Notes: generated by a model not told the origin, from the letters alone. Positions 42,874 through 54,460 are shown, numbered from the stretch's first letter. The stretch: DNA of 64,000 nt from Porites lobata (GCA_942486035.1 CALNXK010000069.1:2190001-2254000), one strand, 5' to 3'. Program-made: numbers and translations.

Positions 42874-45800
42874 TTATTTCGTCGGGGAAGCCCCTATTTT
42901 ATAGTGACCGTAAGCATAACTGTGCATTCCATCCTCATGGATATATCTTTTATCATCAAAGCAGCTCAAACTAATTTTATTTAAGAGGTAGCTTCCAATT
43001 TGATGATGGTCACTCCTAATTGTGCGCATACTATGTAACATTTGCTTCCCATTCAGTAAGCAATCTTTATAATTGTCATATGTGATATTCTTTTTGATAA
43101 CATATTTTCTGACCCCCTTAGCGTTCTTTTCATTTTTACCATTATCTTTCACATAAGAATACATCCTACTTCTGAGACCAATAAATTCTCTGATTGGCAT
43201 ACCAGCTGCCTCATCTTTAAATTTGCCGATAACTTTCTTATTCTCCACACTAAAATATGGACTATCCTTTGGGTAATTACTGTTGTCAAATAATTGTTTG
43301 TCCTCCCATAAGTCCTTATAAATATCCTTTGTCTCAATCTCATAACAAAGGCTGTCTGTATCTATAAATAATAATTTAGCCTTGTTATTGTATCTCGTTT
43401 TAATGTAATTATAATGAAAATCATACATGAGTGTCTTTGGAAGATCTAAAATACGCATTCCAACATAAGCTGGTCTATCGAGTTTTAGTGATTCTTTGAT
43501 TTTATGAACCGCAACAAGGTCCTCAGTGAATATTTTACTGTTAACATATGTTGGCTTGCTTGTAAGTGTAGATAAATTTTTTTGATCAGTGACCAATCTT
43601 ACATCAACACGCTTTCTTAAATTTTCACAAGTTTTGCCATAAATACTGTTATTCATAAGCTTGAAAAAGTCCTTTTCAAAAGCATTTTTTGCACCCGCAC
43701 GCTTCTGTGTATTGAAATCCATGTATTGTCTCAACCATTAGCTCTGATCAAATTCTAATACTCCGTGGAATTTTTTCAGTTTTAGACCTAGTGATAGATA
43801 AAGTTCTAAATTCCTGTGGTGTAATACATAATTCTTCTTTTCTGTTAATGTTGAGGTTAATTTGACTACCTGCCCTCTTGTTACTCCAAACTTCTCCTGG
43901 ATAGTTTTACAGTATGGTGAAAGCATCTCTTTTGTTACCTTCATTTTTTTCTGCAGCTAAAGGATAATCATTATGCAGCTCATGTAATTCTTCAGGGTAT
44001 TCCAAATCAACTTCAAGTATATATCCTTTTTTATTATTAGGTAATATTGTTTTCTTCATAATCTTATCAATTTGCTTTTCTGTTAGCCATTTAAATGCAC
44101 CTGTTGGAAGATACTGTCTCATCGCGTAACCATGTAAATTATTAGCGTCTAGATACATAATATACTTGCTGGGTTTTTCTTTGTTGTACTCTTTCATGTA
44201 TTTATCATTTGCCTCCCCAAATCGGTTGGCGATATATGAAATACCTCCACGTGTACCTTTTTCTATAAACTGGAACATGTCAATTTCAGTCATTAACTCC
44301 AATTTTATGCCTGCCATTTTTAACATTGCATCCCAACTCAATCCTGGTGATGTATAATAGTGACATGGGTCTAATTTATAATACTGCAAACATGTACTTA
44401 TGAAATTCTCAAAAACATCTGACAATAGTAGAATATCAGACTTCAGGTATAAATCATGGTAATCACCATAGCCTGTAAATTAAATGTTTCTCAAACTTTT
44501 GTGTCATGACAGTGTTGTTCATCTGTTATGGCATCTTGGGTTAACTGGCTAAAAAAATCATTTTTGCTTGGCAGTTTGGTCTCATTAAATCTCTCAAAAG
44601 AATCAATATAGTCATACGCATACACACCCTTCTGTCTCATCAATTTTAATTGTTCATTCTAAAATACCCTACTTGTGTATTTAAATTTATTTTCTGGAAG
44701 ATTGGCTGTCAGTCGGTCCAAACTACTTGACATAAATTGAAAACTATCCAAAAATACCAAATGCTTACCCAACATGAGTGCCATATATTTTTCCATGTTA
44801 TTTGGAATACAACTAATATTCAAATCAAATCTCATTCCAATTTCACCAATTTCTTGCATAATCATATGACTATCATATCCACGGAGATTATGAAAAATTA
44901 CTGACAGCCTAAAATTTTTAGGGCTGATTCTCAGTTTCAGATTACATTTTTAATGTGCAGACCCTCTATATTTACTGGTAATATGACAATGATCTCTTAA
45001 GCGGATATCTTCATTAGTATATATCTTACCACACATATGGCACTCTTTCGCAGCATTAAAACTTTCTTCATCCTCACTGCTCATTTTTAATGGTTTCATA
45101 AATTTTTGTTTTTATTTCTTTTCTGCAGTCTTCCACCTCTTTCAACATATCAGTCAAAAAATTCTTGACTGGATTTTCACCGCGATATATATGAATTGGT
45201 TTTGTATATTTATCATCATAACAGCAAACCACTTTGTAACCATAACTACAGCTTGTATGTTTTTGATATGTGTCTGTATATGATTTGTTCTTATTTGGCT
45301 CACATCCTTGCATCTTTTCTGTAATCGCCTCAAAATTTGCATACATCACAAATGGAGCCGGCATCTGTCTTTGGTGGTTTTTAAACTGCACTACATTTTC
45401 ACCTTTTTGTGGCATCCTTATTGCCTGTTTTCCATTTACAACCATACAGTTGTCCTTATGTTTCAAAAGAATTTGTTCTGTTGTAAAATTTTGTAAGCAG
45501 TACGTACAAAACTGTTTTTTCTCCTTATGCTTTGTCTTATTATACATCATTCTATTGAAATCCTTTATTAATACATAATGTTTATTCTCATCCTTTGTTA
45601 TTAATAAAAGATTTAATATATCCTCATTTTACTGTTTAGATACATAAATTGGGTAAAATTGCTTGTTTTCATATCCAAATACATTTATATTGATATTATT
45701 TTGTTCCTCAATTTTATTATAATCTTTCAAACTTACTGGAAAATCCACTCCCTGGTAATTCAATTCTTGAACCATTTTCTTACCTGTTTTTTTTTTTATG

Positions 45801-46636
45801 CGTTCTGGATGAACCTCTTGTGGATTCAAATGTCTAATATGGCACCAACGGAAACACTCATTATTCTCATTTTTTAGGTTAATCAAGCCTTTTAGGTTGT
45901 TTTGAAGTTCTTTTGGTAAAGGTATATATGATTTACCTTCTAATGGTTTATAATTAACCACATTAAAATAATGCTCTAAAACACCATCAATAGTCCAACC
46001 GCTTCCTTCTTTCAACCACTCAGCAATATCATTCATTATTTTTCTCTGTGACATTTCTAGGCTTGGCTTGATATCACTCACATTCATTACAATTAGTGCC
46101 TTACTATTAAAATACGCCATCTCTTCCTCAGGTTCACCATTTTTTAACTTTTCAAAGTTGACTACTATAGTCTCCACAAATTTAAAACCTTTAGTTTGAT
46201 TTAATATTTTCCCAAAAAATCGGCTGGTTGCTAATCTCGTATTTTGTAATTTTTCTAAAACATCTTTATCTTTTTTTATAGCTATGTCATATGATTTTGT
46301 ATATCCCTTCAAAGCTTTACTTCTTTCCGTAATCTTAGTTCTTGGAGCTGGAATTGGTTGAGTTTGTTGCTGTAGTTGTTGTTTCTTTGTTCTTGGAGCT
46401 GGAATTGGTCTTGGTGGTTTGTATAAATTATTATTCTCAAAATAACAGATTAATTGCCTGACCCCCATTTTTCTAGACGTGAGAATAGGGCGTCTTGCTT
46501 CTTCCCGTACTGGAACCAAGTTTTCAAGTTCATCATCAGTAACTCCAGATAATAATCTTCTTATAAGTTCATTACCATCAGTCTTCATACTATTACTATA
46601 TATTATATTATTTTCATTTGAACGCACCATCTGCAT
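42874..46636 (-). pseudogene. Family B DNA polymerase of Polinton 1 (broken)
   Basis: About 1,250 codons from the ATG at 46636. The N-terminal region (45629-46636) has VREEARRPI, a proline-rich PAPRTK linker and ECFRWCHIRHLNPQ. An in-frame TAA at 45629-45631 follows, then a CTYC...H finger and ExoI in PFVMYANFEAI, where the usual Asp is Asn. Next come ExoII in IFHNLRGYDSHM near 44880, ExoIII in YLKSDILLLSDVFEN near 44420, motif A in YLDANNLHGYAM near 44140, motif B in LMNNSIYGKTCENL near 43650 and motif C in FIDTDSLCYEI near 43355. Frame breaks lie near 45090, 44650, 44440, 43930 and 43737. It replicates the element, probably by protein priming. The first 77 codons lie in the right TIR. Confidence 0.88.
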
Positions 46637-46776
46637 ACTAGAGTAAAGCGCTATCTCTTTAAGCCTCGACAAACCACCCAAAACCGGTTCAAACTGGATT
46701 CCCAAGGTCAAGTCTAAAAAAGTTCATATATCAACCAAATATATGAAACTGTCTTAGTACCCCCATTTACCCTACT
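46399..46776 (-). repeat. Right terminal inverted repeat of Polinton 1
   Basis: It is the complement of 19667-20044. It contains the start and the first part of the DNA polymerase B frame. The end sequence, CCCTACT, is followed by ACTAGAGA in the flank. Confidence 0.9.
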
Positions 46777-48475
46777 ACTAGAGAACATCTTAAGCTTCTC
46801 CAGTGAGACAGCATTCGGCCTAATCCTTAAACCTGAAACAGACAGCAGAGGCTTGCAGCGTGCTGCCTTTAATGTACGTACTTTTGTACCATATTTGGAA
46901 TATTATCATGGGATACCCAGCCATTATGCAAATGGCGTCACATCTGGCGACATCCATATTTGGAATCTATCAACATATGATACCCAACCGATCAAAAGGC
47001 AAGAAATTTTCAAGTGAAATTCCTTGTGAATTTTCAAAGAAAATGTGTTGAAATATCAATTATTCATGAATGTAATTTTAGTGAAAATATGCCAAAAATG
47101 TGCTAACTTTGAGAGTGGCTTACTCTCCGAAAAGCTGCTCAGAATCGAAAAAGTAGCTCAAAATCGTACAAGTTGCTAAAAAGGCACCGACCAGAATCTG
47201 TCTAGGCCTAGAATTAAATTTAACTGAAACTTTGTTTTTCTTTCGGTTGTCTTTTACACTTAGCGTCAGTAACATCCATAACCCCAATTCCGCACCCCGA
47301 CTTCCTACCCCACACTACCACCGCACGCGCACAACCCGTGAGACACAATCCCTTGTTAGCTTCATTGATGCCAGGAGATTTAGCAGTAAGGCCATTCAAC
47401 TATTCAGTCCCAAAAGGGTAAATTTGCATATCAGCTCATTAGATTTTCTGTTATTACGCAATGAAATTGGAAGATTACTGTGCTGGGGAATGTTAGAAGA
47501 GAGTAGGTGAAAATGCTTAAAATCTCCGTAATTAGTTACAAGAACACGATCAGATTTACTGAAATATCTTCGTTTTCCAGATCAGCATATCAAACGCAAC
47601 ATTGACACGCTCAGCGACAGGGGGTACCTAACAAAGTTTTATACGGGGAGTCACTGCCCCAGCTGGAATGAACCCATTACCTACTTATATACCATTTATG
47701 ACTGAAAAGGTGTCCTCTTTCGTGTTCTTTCCATTAAAAATGGTGTCCCTCAAAAAGTCGCTTTTCTTTGCATCCCTTCAAACTGCTTTGAATGCACTGT
47801 CCCTCTCTTTTTCCTTGTTTTAAAACTGTATGAACGGATAAAAACTGCATTTCGCTTTTTAACCCTTCCTTTTGGGTCCTTTTCTCAACCCTTCATATCT
47901 ACCTGGAGTTATGAAAACCGATTTAGCAAACATTTTGTAATTTTTCCCAACTTCGCCTGTCTAATAGTTTGACATATGTTTACTGTGTTGCTTACTTATG
48001 TCTTTTTTTTTTAATTTGCTTGTTTCCTGGTTACGGATTTGTGTAGAGGGGCATGTACACAGAATTACTATTTTACCACCCCCCTTCCCTCCTGATCTTT
48101 TTTCCCTACCCAGAATTCTTTCTTTAACACAAGTGACAGTTATTTAAAATCAGCGCGCGCCTCAAGCTGGTTTCGGTGCCGTTTAGCAGTTTTGTTTTAT
48201 ACATTGGTCACCTTGAGAAAAGTTTCCCGGAGAGCATGATGTAAAGCTCTGAGATGGGACAAAGTTATTACGATTCGCAGAATCTGCATCGTCAAGTATC
48301 GTATTATATTCTCGTTTCATTTGGCTAAACGGATCAATCACCCTGATCCGGGCTGAGACAGAAAGGTACGATATTGTTCGCTTTTCCAAGGGTACCACTA
48401 AGTCTTTGGCCTCGGGAACAGGCTCTTAGGAGTCAAATGAATTAAGTGAGAGCAAAATTGCCAATGAACTTTGAC
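46777..48475. other. Intergenic DNA right of Polinton 1, no gene recognised
   Basis: No coding frame that can be supported. The stretch includes homopolymer tracts and a short C/T-rich region near 48075-48105. No transposon ends identified. Confidence 0.45.
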
Positions 48476-48651
48476 CCAGGCCAAGACTTGGTGGTTTGTA
48501 GAAATTATTATTCTCAAAATAACGGATTAATTGCCTGTCCCCCATTTTTCTAGGCGTGAGAATAGGGCGTCTTGCTTCTTCCCGTACTCGAACCAAGTTT
48601 TCAAGTTCATCATCAATAACTCCAGATAATAGTCTTCTTATAAGTTCATTA
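48476..48651 (-). repeat. Fragment of another Polinton TIR/PolB N-terminus
   Basis: A 176-base minus-strand match to the TIR-borne PolB start, coding for ELIRRLLSGVIDDELEN, VREEARRPILTPRKMG and YFENNNFYKPP. Neither the tip of the repeat nor any downstream PolB sequence accompanies it. It is a third member of this Polinton family in the window. Confidence 0.8.
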
Positions 48652-49204
48652 CGAACCACCAAGTTTTTTTCTGGTGTGAAAACAAGGCTAAGGTGATCCT
48701 CCGACCGTGTGACTCTACATCCGGGAACTTGAATAAGACAAGTGTTAGAGAAAAGTTCAGAGGTGTTTATTTGCCAGTAGGCTGAGTTTTTCCAAGTTAT
48801 TCGATGATATTTCGCTTATGTTGAACGTGAGAAGATTACGCGTGGTTGTGGATACTCTTATCAGTACCGCGAAAGTGTGTGATTGTGTGATTTCCGCATG
48901 GTGTTGACAGGTATGTGATCTCGTGGTTGAACTGCGGTTTGGCCAAAATATTCTGTGACACCCATTAATATTGTTTCGTCGTTGTTTCGCTTAGCTGATT
49001 GTACCTTGTAAAAGCAACTCTCGACTTAGGAAAATTGGATCTAGGTCTAGTTTCAGTGGGCTCTATTGGCATTAAACCATAGGCCGATTTTGGCAGATAA
49101 GAAGGTGATAATTTGTGCACTGTGTTTCATTCTGTGTGTTGTCTAGTCCATGCCAAATCCTGTTGTTTATCGGACCGCGAAGAAAGTTTTTGTTTTGTTA
49201 GCTA

Positions 49205-49631
49205 CCGTATTTATTCGAATAAGCGCCCAACCTCGAATTAGCGCCCACCTCGAATAAGCGCCCATCCTAAAGGCAGAAAAAGTTAATAAGCGCCCAGCCT
49301 CGAATAAGCGCCCACCCCTCCTCCTCCCAATCAGACTCAAATAAGCGCTCACCCCCAACCCACCCACTTAAGTGAATAAGTTCCAATAAGAGACTTCCCC
49401 GAGGACGGAGTTTTCTTCAGAGTATTTTACAGAAACCTTGCTTTGTTACTTCTTCGCGAATTGTTATTAGCATTTATTGTTTTGTTGCAAAATAAACCTA
49501 CTTCATTTGCTGAAAATGGTGAAAATTTAATAAGCGCCCAGCCTCGAATAAGCGCCCACCTCGAATAAGCGCCCACTCTCAAGGTCCAAAAATTTAATAA
49601 GCGCCCAGGGCGGTTAATCGAATAAATACGG
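49205..49631. mobile_element. MITE with AATAAGCGCCC repeats, TA duplication
   Basis: Ends CCGTATTTATTCGAATAAG and the complement at the right, flanked by TA (49203-49204, 49632-49633). Inside, the phrase CGAATAAGCGCCCACCT recurs at least eight times in the two outer thirds. A Tc1/mariner-type (TA) non-autonomous element is likely. Confidence 0.75.
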
Positions 49632-49633
49632 TA

Positions 49634-50480
49634 TATAAGTTGTTATGTAAGCCGTAACTAGGCACTCTTTCGCTACAGTTCACTCAACTTAAAATTTTCT
49701 ACACTGAAATGACATCGGTTTGAAACTTGGCGAAGTCACATTACTGAATAAATGTTCTAAAATTTGCGACATTTTAAATTTGGACTCGTTGGAATGCTTC
49801 TGGGGACCATTAACTTACTGCCCGGCGTCATATAAACGCTTTTAATCGGCCTTTGAACGAGTTTCCTTGTTTTAAATTGCCAACTAGTAGAATTAGTGGA
49901 TATTTTTGCTAACCCGGTTTTCAAAAATCCGGGTATTATATACTTGTAATATTAAAATCGCTACACTCCAATGTCCCTGAAACCTTAGCTACCCGTTTCT
50001 GGCGGAGTCAGTTGCCGTATACGCTATTATTATCATAGAGAGTTACCCGAGCGCTCAGCTGGGTAAACTCCCCAAAAGGCTGTGCTTCTCCTCGAGAAAC
50101 TAATATTTTCTCTAATGTAAGTCCGGGCGCTGAAAGGTGCTTATAAACGTATCCTTGAACTGTACAGAAAAAGAGCTGGCTTTCGAGGGCTTTGCTTGGG
50201 GCACACCCCCGGGGGGCCTGGGGGCATGCCGATAATGCCGATCGCTGGCTGTGCATAAGTCTTTCAAATAAAGCCCAGTTTTCTATGCATTTGGAGGTTT
50301 GGGAGTTTTGATCATCGAAACGATGAATTATATTTGCCCAATACTTCGGTCTGCAACACAGACCTTCAACGGGAATAAAAAAAACAAAAAACACCTGAAA
50401 AATGAATACAGATGCAAGATGAATTAGAACGTTAGGTTGCACATGCGAGATTTGAGTAATATATCAAGCATGAGATGCAG
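49634..50480. other. Intergenic DNA, no gene recognised
   Basis: A minus-strand frame at 50008-50442 is open for 144 codons but has no recognisable composition and overlaps a C/G-rich repeat phrase (CCCCCGGGGGGCC), so it is not called as a gene. Confidence 0.4.
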
Positions 50481-50586
50481 TATTTCATCACCAGATGAAA
50501 CACTGAGAAGAAAGTTGCAAATTCGACGCGCAGCGGAGTATTTTTGACGAACTTCGAGGTGTTTCATCTGGTGATGAAACACTGAG
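50481..50586. repeat. Paired ATTTCATCACCAGATGAAAC hairpin repeats
   Basis: TTTCATCACCAGATGAAACA at 50483-50502 and, facing it, GTTTCATCTGGTGATGAAAC at 50561-50580. Each copy is itself a hairpin (stem GTTTCATC/GATGAAAC, 4-base loop), and both are followed by ACTGAG in the same direction. Resembles the termini of a small MITE. Confidence 0.65.
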
Positions 50587-51076
50587 TCGAATGCTTGGTA
50601 TTACTTCTCAAACAAAATGATTTTAAATGATTAAACATTAATTTCCTTTGTATTTTCTTTATGAATTATTGATGAACTTGAGAATACACTGTAGTAAACA
50701 GAAAATGATAGGCTACGAAAAAGATAAATGTCACTTACTGAGTTCAACACGTTGATTTATACCACGGGGTTCTAATGCCATTTTATAATCGGTTTTATGT
50801 CTTTCATTTTCTGTCATTCTTCCTGCAGTAAGGATCAGTTTAATGTTTTAATTTTATAATTTGGTCAGTACTGAAGATGTTACTGATCCAGGTCTACGAA
50901 AGATCCCGCTGACCCTCACTTCTTGAACCGCAAGGAGGATTTTTTTCCCTGCCGCAGGCTGCCTCCGTTGCCGTGGACGCTTTACAGAAGGAGATAATTA
51001 CACCATTCCCTACTGTACGAAGTAATTAGTTTTCTCGCCTTCGTGATCCAATCAGAAATACAAAGAAATATGATAA

Positions 51077-51313
51077 GTGTCAAAGGAGAATAATATAAAA
51101 GCTTCAAGAAACCGGATAAGAAAATCCCCGCCTCGACCAGTGGTTGCTATTAATGGGACAACTGGCGAGCGCCATTATTTTCCTATTACGAACCGTGCTG
51201 GTACGGAGCTTGGAATTGAACAAAGGGGGGTCCAATTTGTTTGTGAAAGAATACGGCGAAGTGCAAGATCAAACTTTGATGATTACCGGTATCGGTTTGA
51301 ATATCTGGACTGA
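51077..51313 (+). pseudogene. NUMOD/IENR-like DNA-binding fragment of an endonuclease
   Basis: The frame reads PPRPVVAINGTTGERHYF, RAGTELGIEQRGVQFVCE and YRYRFEYLD. This V-x-A-I-N...TGE...LGI...Y-x-F-x-Y pattern is that of NUMOD1/IENR helix-turn-helix modules attached to HNH or GIY-YIG homing endonucleases. No nuclease core is seen next to it and no convincing ATG lies at the front, so it is a fragment. It lies at the left edge of the Polinton 2 remains, consistent with an endonuclease near an element end as in Polinton 1. Confidence 0.5.
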
Positions 51314-51556
51314 ACCATAAATGATTTAAGAGAATAAAGATTGTAGTATAATATAGAAGAATTATAATATAACATAATAATAAAAAGAATTAATAAGGGA
51401 GCTATTGGGGGTACACCTCAGCAGCCCTCATGGGGATCAACAAGAATAAAAGCAGCATGGTGAGCTATAACACCGGGTCACAAGTTATATCGTGGTGTGT
51501 CTACCAAGTTTAATCCGAGGTCACTCACAGAGTTGGCGGCATATATATATATATTT
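51314..51556. other. Unassigned spacer at the edge of Polinton 2
   Basis: AT-rich sequence and a (TA)n run at 51541-51553. A short plus-strand phrase near 51480 (GHKLYRGVSTKFNP) could be coding but is too short to assign. No terminal repeat found here. Confidence 0.35.
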
Positions 51557-51745
51557 TTTTCCGTATAAATGGATCTGGTCATAATAAACTAATGGTTTCA
51601 TAAGGACGTGGTAAAGTAGATTGGTTTTGCCTGAACCTGAATTGCCACAAATTAGCATCCTGAAATTGGATTTGGGCATATACTTGTAAAGTTGTTTGAA
51701 GTTTGTATTTTCACCTTCATTGAAATCATAATTTGGAATCTCCAT
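51557..51745 (-). pseudogene. Packaging ATPase N-terminal fragment (Polinton 2)
   Basis: 63 codons from the ATG at 51745 (MEIPNYDFNEGENTNF) with Walker A GNSGSGKTN, then similarity ends at HLYGK beside a (TA)n tract. Walker B and the rest are lost. It is divergent from the coiled-coil gene, as in Polinton 1. Confidence 0.85.
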
Positions 51746-51818
51746 ATACTATTAAATTAGATAAGTTAAGATAAGTTGAGATAAGTTGAGATAAGTTTTT
51801 ATACAATGTACTAATATA
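51746..51818. promoter_or_regulatory. Divergent promoter with four AGATAAGTT repeats (Polinton 2)
   Basis: Lies between the ATPase and coiled-coil starts. It has TACTATTA next to one ATG and TACTAATATA next to the other, with AGATAAGTT repeated about every 11 bases in between. It corresponds to 32865-32935 in Polinton 1, where the centre is shorter. Confidence 0.6.
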
Positions 51819-52876
51819 ATGGATATTGAAGGATTCAAGAGACTCAGTATTCCTAAAATTGAAGCAGGAAAAATGACTGAAGTTGTTAGGGATGTTATAA
51901 GAGAAGTCCAAACTAATAAGCAGAATGTATACGAAAAGACGTCTGAAGACTTGAAACCTCTAACCGAAAAGTTTCATAAGGAAATAGAAGGGATAAGTAA
52001 ATTAAGAGAAGATGTTAAAAAACAAGTTGTCCCATATGCTGTGCAAGTTCAAAGATTAGCATTACCAGGCCCAAGCGGTGAGGCACCGAAAATGGTGCTT
52101 GATATGAATAAGGAATTCACTCAAGAAGAATTGGAATTCATACAAAACCAGCAATTGCCATTACCAGCTGACATTCTTTTACGAACCTTAAAGGAGCCAA
52201 ATTATGCGAAACAAATTCTGGATAAATCTGGTGAAATGAATGAGAAGTTAGGCAGGAAAAAAGCTCATTTGAGCACAACAAATTTCCAGAAAGAGAAATA
52301 GAGATGAAATTGCCGAGTATGATGAAGGAATTAAGATCATAAGGAAATATCGACAAGAATTGGCATTTTAGAGGAGGGCACCGAAACGTTGAAAGTGGGG
52401 AAGGGTATTTACTCGCAAAAAAGAGGAATGCTTATAAGATTAATTCCCAAACTGGTGTTTATGGAAATGTAACAATTGACGTGCCCAAACTTTATGGCCA
52501 GCTTAAACTAATTGCTAGTAAGGATGGTAAAAACGTATATGATAAGCAAGTGGACTTTGATATCCTTGATTTGCTCACAAAGACGTTCAATATTAAAAAG
52601 AACTATTTGCCATTATCAAAAATGGTATTTGACAACCTGAACAGGATAAGTGATATTCCAATTCACCGAACCAGTAATAAATACAAAAAAATCGGCTCAG
52701 GGGTTGTTTATTATAATAACCCAGCCGACCTTTTGGACAGATTAGAATTATTAGGCGGATCCATATTGGCTGGAAATAATGGTGTGAAAAATGAATTTTC
52801 GAAAATTGCTCACACATTGAACAAATTAGGTGTTCTAAATAACAACCAGCTTAACAATCTGTTGAATGTAATCTAA
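51819..52876 (+). pseudogene. Coiled-coil structural protein of Polinton 2
   Basis: From the ATG at 51819 (MDIEGFKRLSIPKIEAGK) the frame is open to 52301, with a coiled coil (TEKFHKEIEGISKLREDV), PGPSGEAPKMVLDMN and FTQEELEFIQNQQLPLPAD. It then loses frame around 52300-52450. The C-terminal part (52450-52876) has VPKLYGQLKLIAS-like sequence, YNNPADLLDRLELLGGS and FSKIAHTLNKLG. It provides the middle section that is scrambled in Polinton 1 and shows that both pieces form one gene of about 355 codons. Function unknown, probably virion-associated. Confidence 0.62.
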
Positions 52877-52883
52877 TAATATA

Positions 52884-53630
52884 ATGCAAGAAAGAGCTAT
52901 CCATATTTCATCTGCTGACAGACAGAAAATCGGAAAAAATAAAGCAGAGGATTTCATAATCAAATTTGACCCAGTTTTGAAACTCCAAAATGATATGACA
53001 CACGAAATAGCATTGGATAAGGCTACAATGACTTATAGTTGGCATAAAATTTCAGAACAGTATCAAAATAATAAAATAAAATACTCACCCGATGGTGGCA
53101 CATCATGAAAAATAGTTACCTTTGTGGATGGAATGTACACTTACTCAGATCTAATGACTATCTCCATCAGTACATGAAAAAGAAAGGTCATCTAACTACT
53201 GACGATAAAACTGGTGACAAATATCACATTAACTAAATATTTTTGTTGTCAACATACAGGATTCTCATTCAGATTGACAACAACTACCAATTAGATCTCA
53301 GAAATATCAAATTTGATGGGTTGATTGGATTCACAAAAAAGATTGTCAATAAAACAGAATACGGAGATGAACTGCCCAATATCACAAATTCTATCGATAT
53401 GATTTATATCAACACAGAGGCCATTACAAACAGCATTTTGAACGGTGTTAACACCAATACGCTAGCTGTTTCCCTTTTACATTTGAACCCAGAAGACTAT
53501 TGTTTAATGAAGTTTCGCAGCTTAATATTTCACAAATGAGATTTTACATCACAGATTCACTAGGACGACCAATTGGATCAAATAAGATTAACTGGTTTAT
53601 GACATTGATATTGCGATCCAAACCAGTATA
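52884..53630 (+). pseudogene. Penton-like minor capsid protein (Polinton 2)
   Basis: Begins at the ATG at 52884 (MQERAIHISSADRQKIG) right after TCTAATAATATA. An in-frame stop lies at 53106-53108, with frame damage between 53108 and 53243 and a second stop near 53234. The C-terminal part continues through INTEAITNSILNGVNTNTL to a final RFYITDSLGRPIGSNKI. The whole gene is about 245 codons, a size suitable for a single jelly-roll penton. It shows where the Polinton 1 copy was split. Confidence 0.62.
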
Positions 53631-53650
53631 ATATAATCTAATAATATACA

Positions 53651-53920
53651 ATGAAACAATCAGAATTCAAGAAACGTTATGATGTCAAAATGGGGAGATA
53701 TGTTAAGAAGCATATTTATGGGGAAGGTGTTAACAATATTTTCAAAACGACTGATAGAAAGCTGTTTGGAAAGACGGTAAAAGAAGCTGCTAAAATAGCA
53801 ACCAGAAAAGCTGTTCAGAAAGCTGCTACTAAGACTGGTGAATATGCTGGCGAAAAAGCGGGGGATAAAATTATTCAGTTATTAAGCAAAAAGAATAAAA
53901 ACACCCAATACAAGGGTTGA
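53651..53920 (+). pseudogene. Basic Lys/Ala-rich protein (Polinton 2), truncated
   Basis: Starts MKQSEFKKRYDVKMGRY after CTAATAATATACA and has KLFGKTVKEAAKIATRK and AGDKIIQLLSKKNKN. It ends prematurely where a deletion of about 0.9 kb joins it to the capsid gene, removing its own tail and the N-terminal half of the capsid protein. Confidence 0.55.
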
Positions 53921-53924
53921 GATA

Positions 53925-54460
53925 AATTTTGAAAGTGAGTCAGATGGTAATCTAATTTGGCAAGCCGGGGCTGATTGCAGAGTGATTATCACCAGGATGC
54001 AATTGTATGTTACGCGGATAACCTTTAACAGTGAAAGCCAATCATCCTACATGAGTCAGTATCTGAAAAATCATAATTGGACTTATTTGAGAGAGAATAT
54101 TGAAAGATCAAATAGCAGCCGGCAGAGAGCTGGGCATTTCAGGATATCAACCGATATCTCAAAACCCAGACACGTCGTGTTCATAATTAATCATGCAAAT
54201 ATCGATGCCCAGACAGAGAACCCATTCTTGTATAACACATTCTCTGTATCAGCTGACCTAATTTTAGTACCCTGTTTTCCTTCTTATATTTCGACCTAAC
54301 AAAACAGAAAATGGATATTAAGGACGGCACCACAAAACTGACATTCAAACGTGAGCTATCTGGAACCTCGGCAACAGCTTATTCTATTTACGCATTAACT
54401 CTCTACGAGCAAGATGTTGAACTGATCCAGAAGGATGGTAAAATAATACTCAGATCGTAA
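53925..54460 (+). pseudogene. Major capsid protein, C-terminal part (Polinton 2)
   Basis: Begins within the region equivalent to FEIESDDNLIWQAG of Polinton 1 and contains NESQSSYMSQYL-like sequence, TYLRENIERSNSSRQRAGH and HARNPFLYNTFSVS-like sequence. A further internal deletion of about 170 bases near 54255 removes the central loop, and the terminal strand (YALTLYEQDVELI) is in another frame. Ends at the TAA at 54458-54460. Confidence 0.7.

Larger units (their letters stand above)
19667..46776. mobile_element. Polinton/Maverick element 1 (27.1 kb, with nested insertions)
   Basis: This is an integrated, virus-like DNA transposon bounded by 378-base terminal inverted repeats. The outermost sequence is AGTAGGG at the left and its complement at the right. 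It encodes the full Polinton set: retroviral-type integrase with a chromodomain-like tail, family B DNA polymerase, packaging ATPase, adenain-like protease, double jelly-roll capsid protein and penton-like protein, plus accessory genes. Four insertions of about 1.5-2.75 kb account for some 8.4 kb, so the native element was about 18-19 kb, within the usual Polinton range. The flanks (GAGAGA left, ACTAGA right) do not form an exact 6-base duplication, although AGAGA occurs on both sides. Nearly all core genes carry stops or frameshifts. Confidence 0.9.

Noticed and set aside
19661..46782. Exact 6-base target duplication for Polinton 1
   Set aside because: GAGAGA and ACTAGA differ; AGAGA occurs on both sides but offset by three bases, so no duplication is claimed.
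49205..49631. Regularly repeated AATAAGCGCCC as a CRISPR-like array
   Set aside because: Spacing is irregular, no unique spacers, flanked by TA and inverted ends; it is a MITE in eukaryotic DNA.
50008..50442. 144-codon minus-strand open frame with a hydrophobic N-terminus
   Set aside because: No recognisable family, overlaps a G/C-rich repeat phrase and a start of doubtful context; likely chance.
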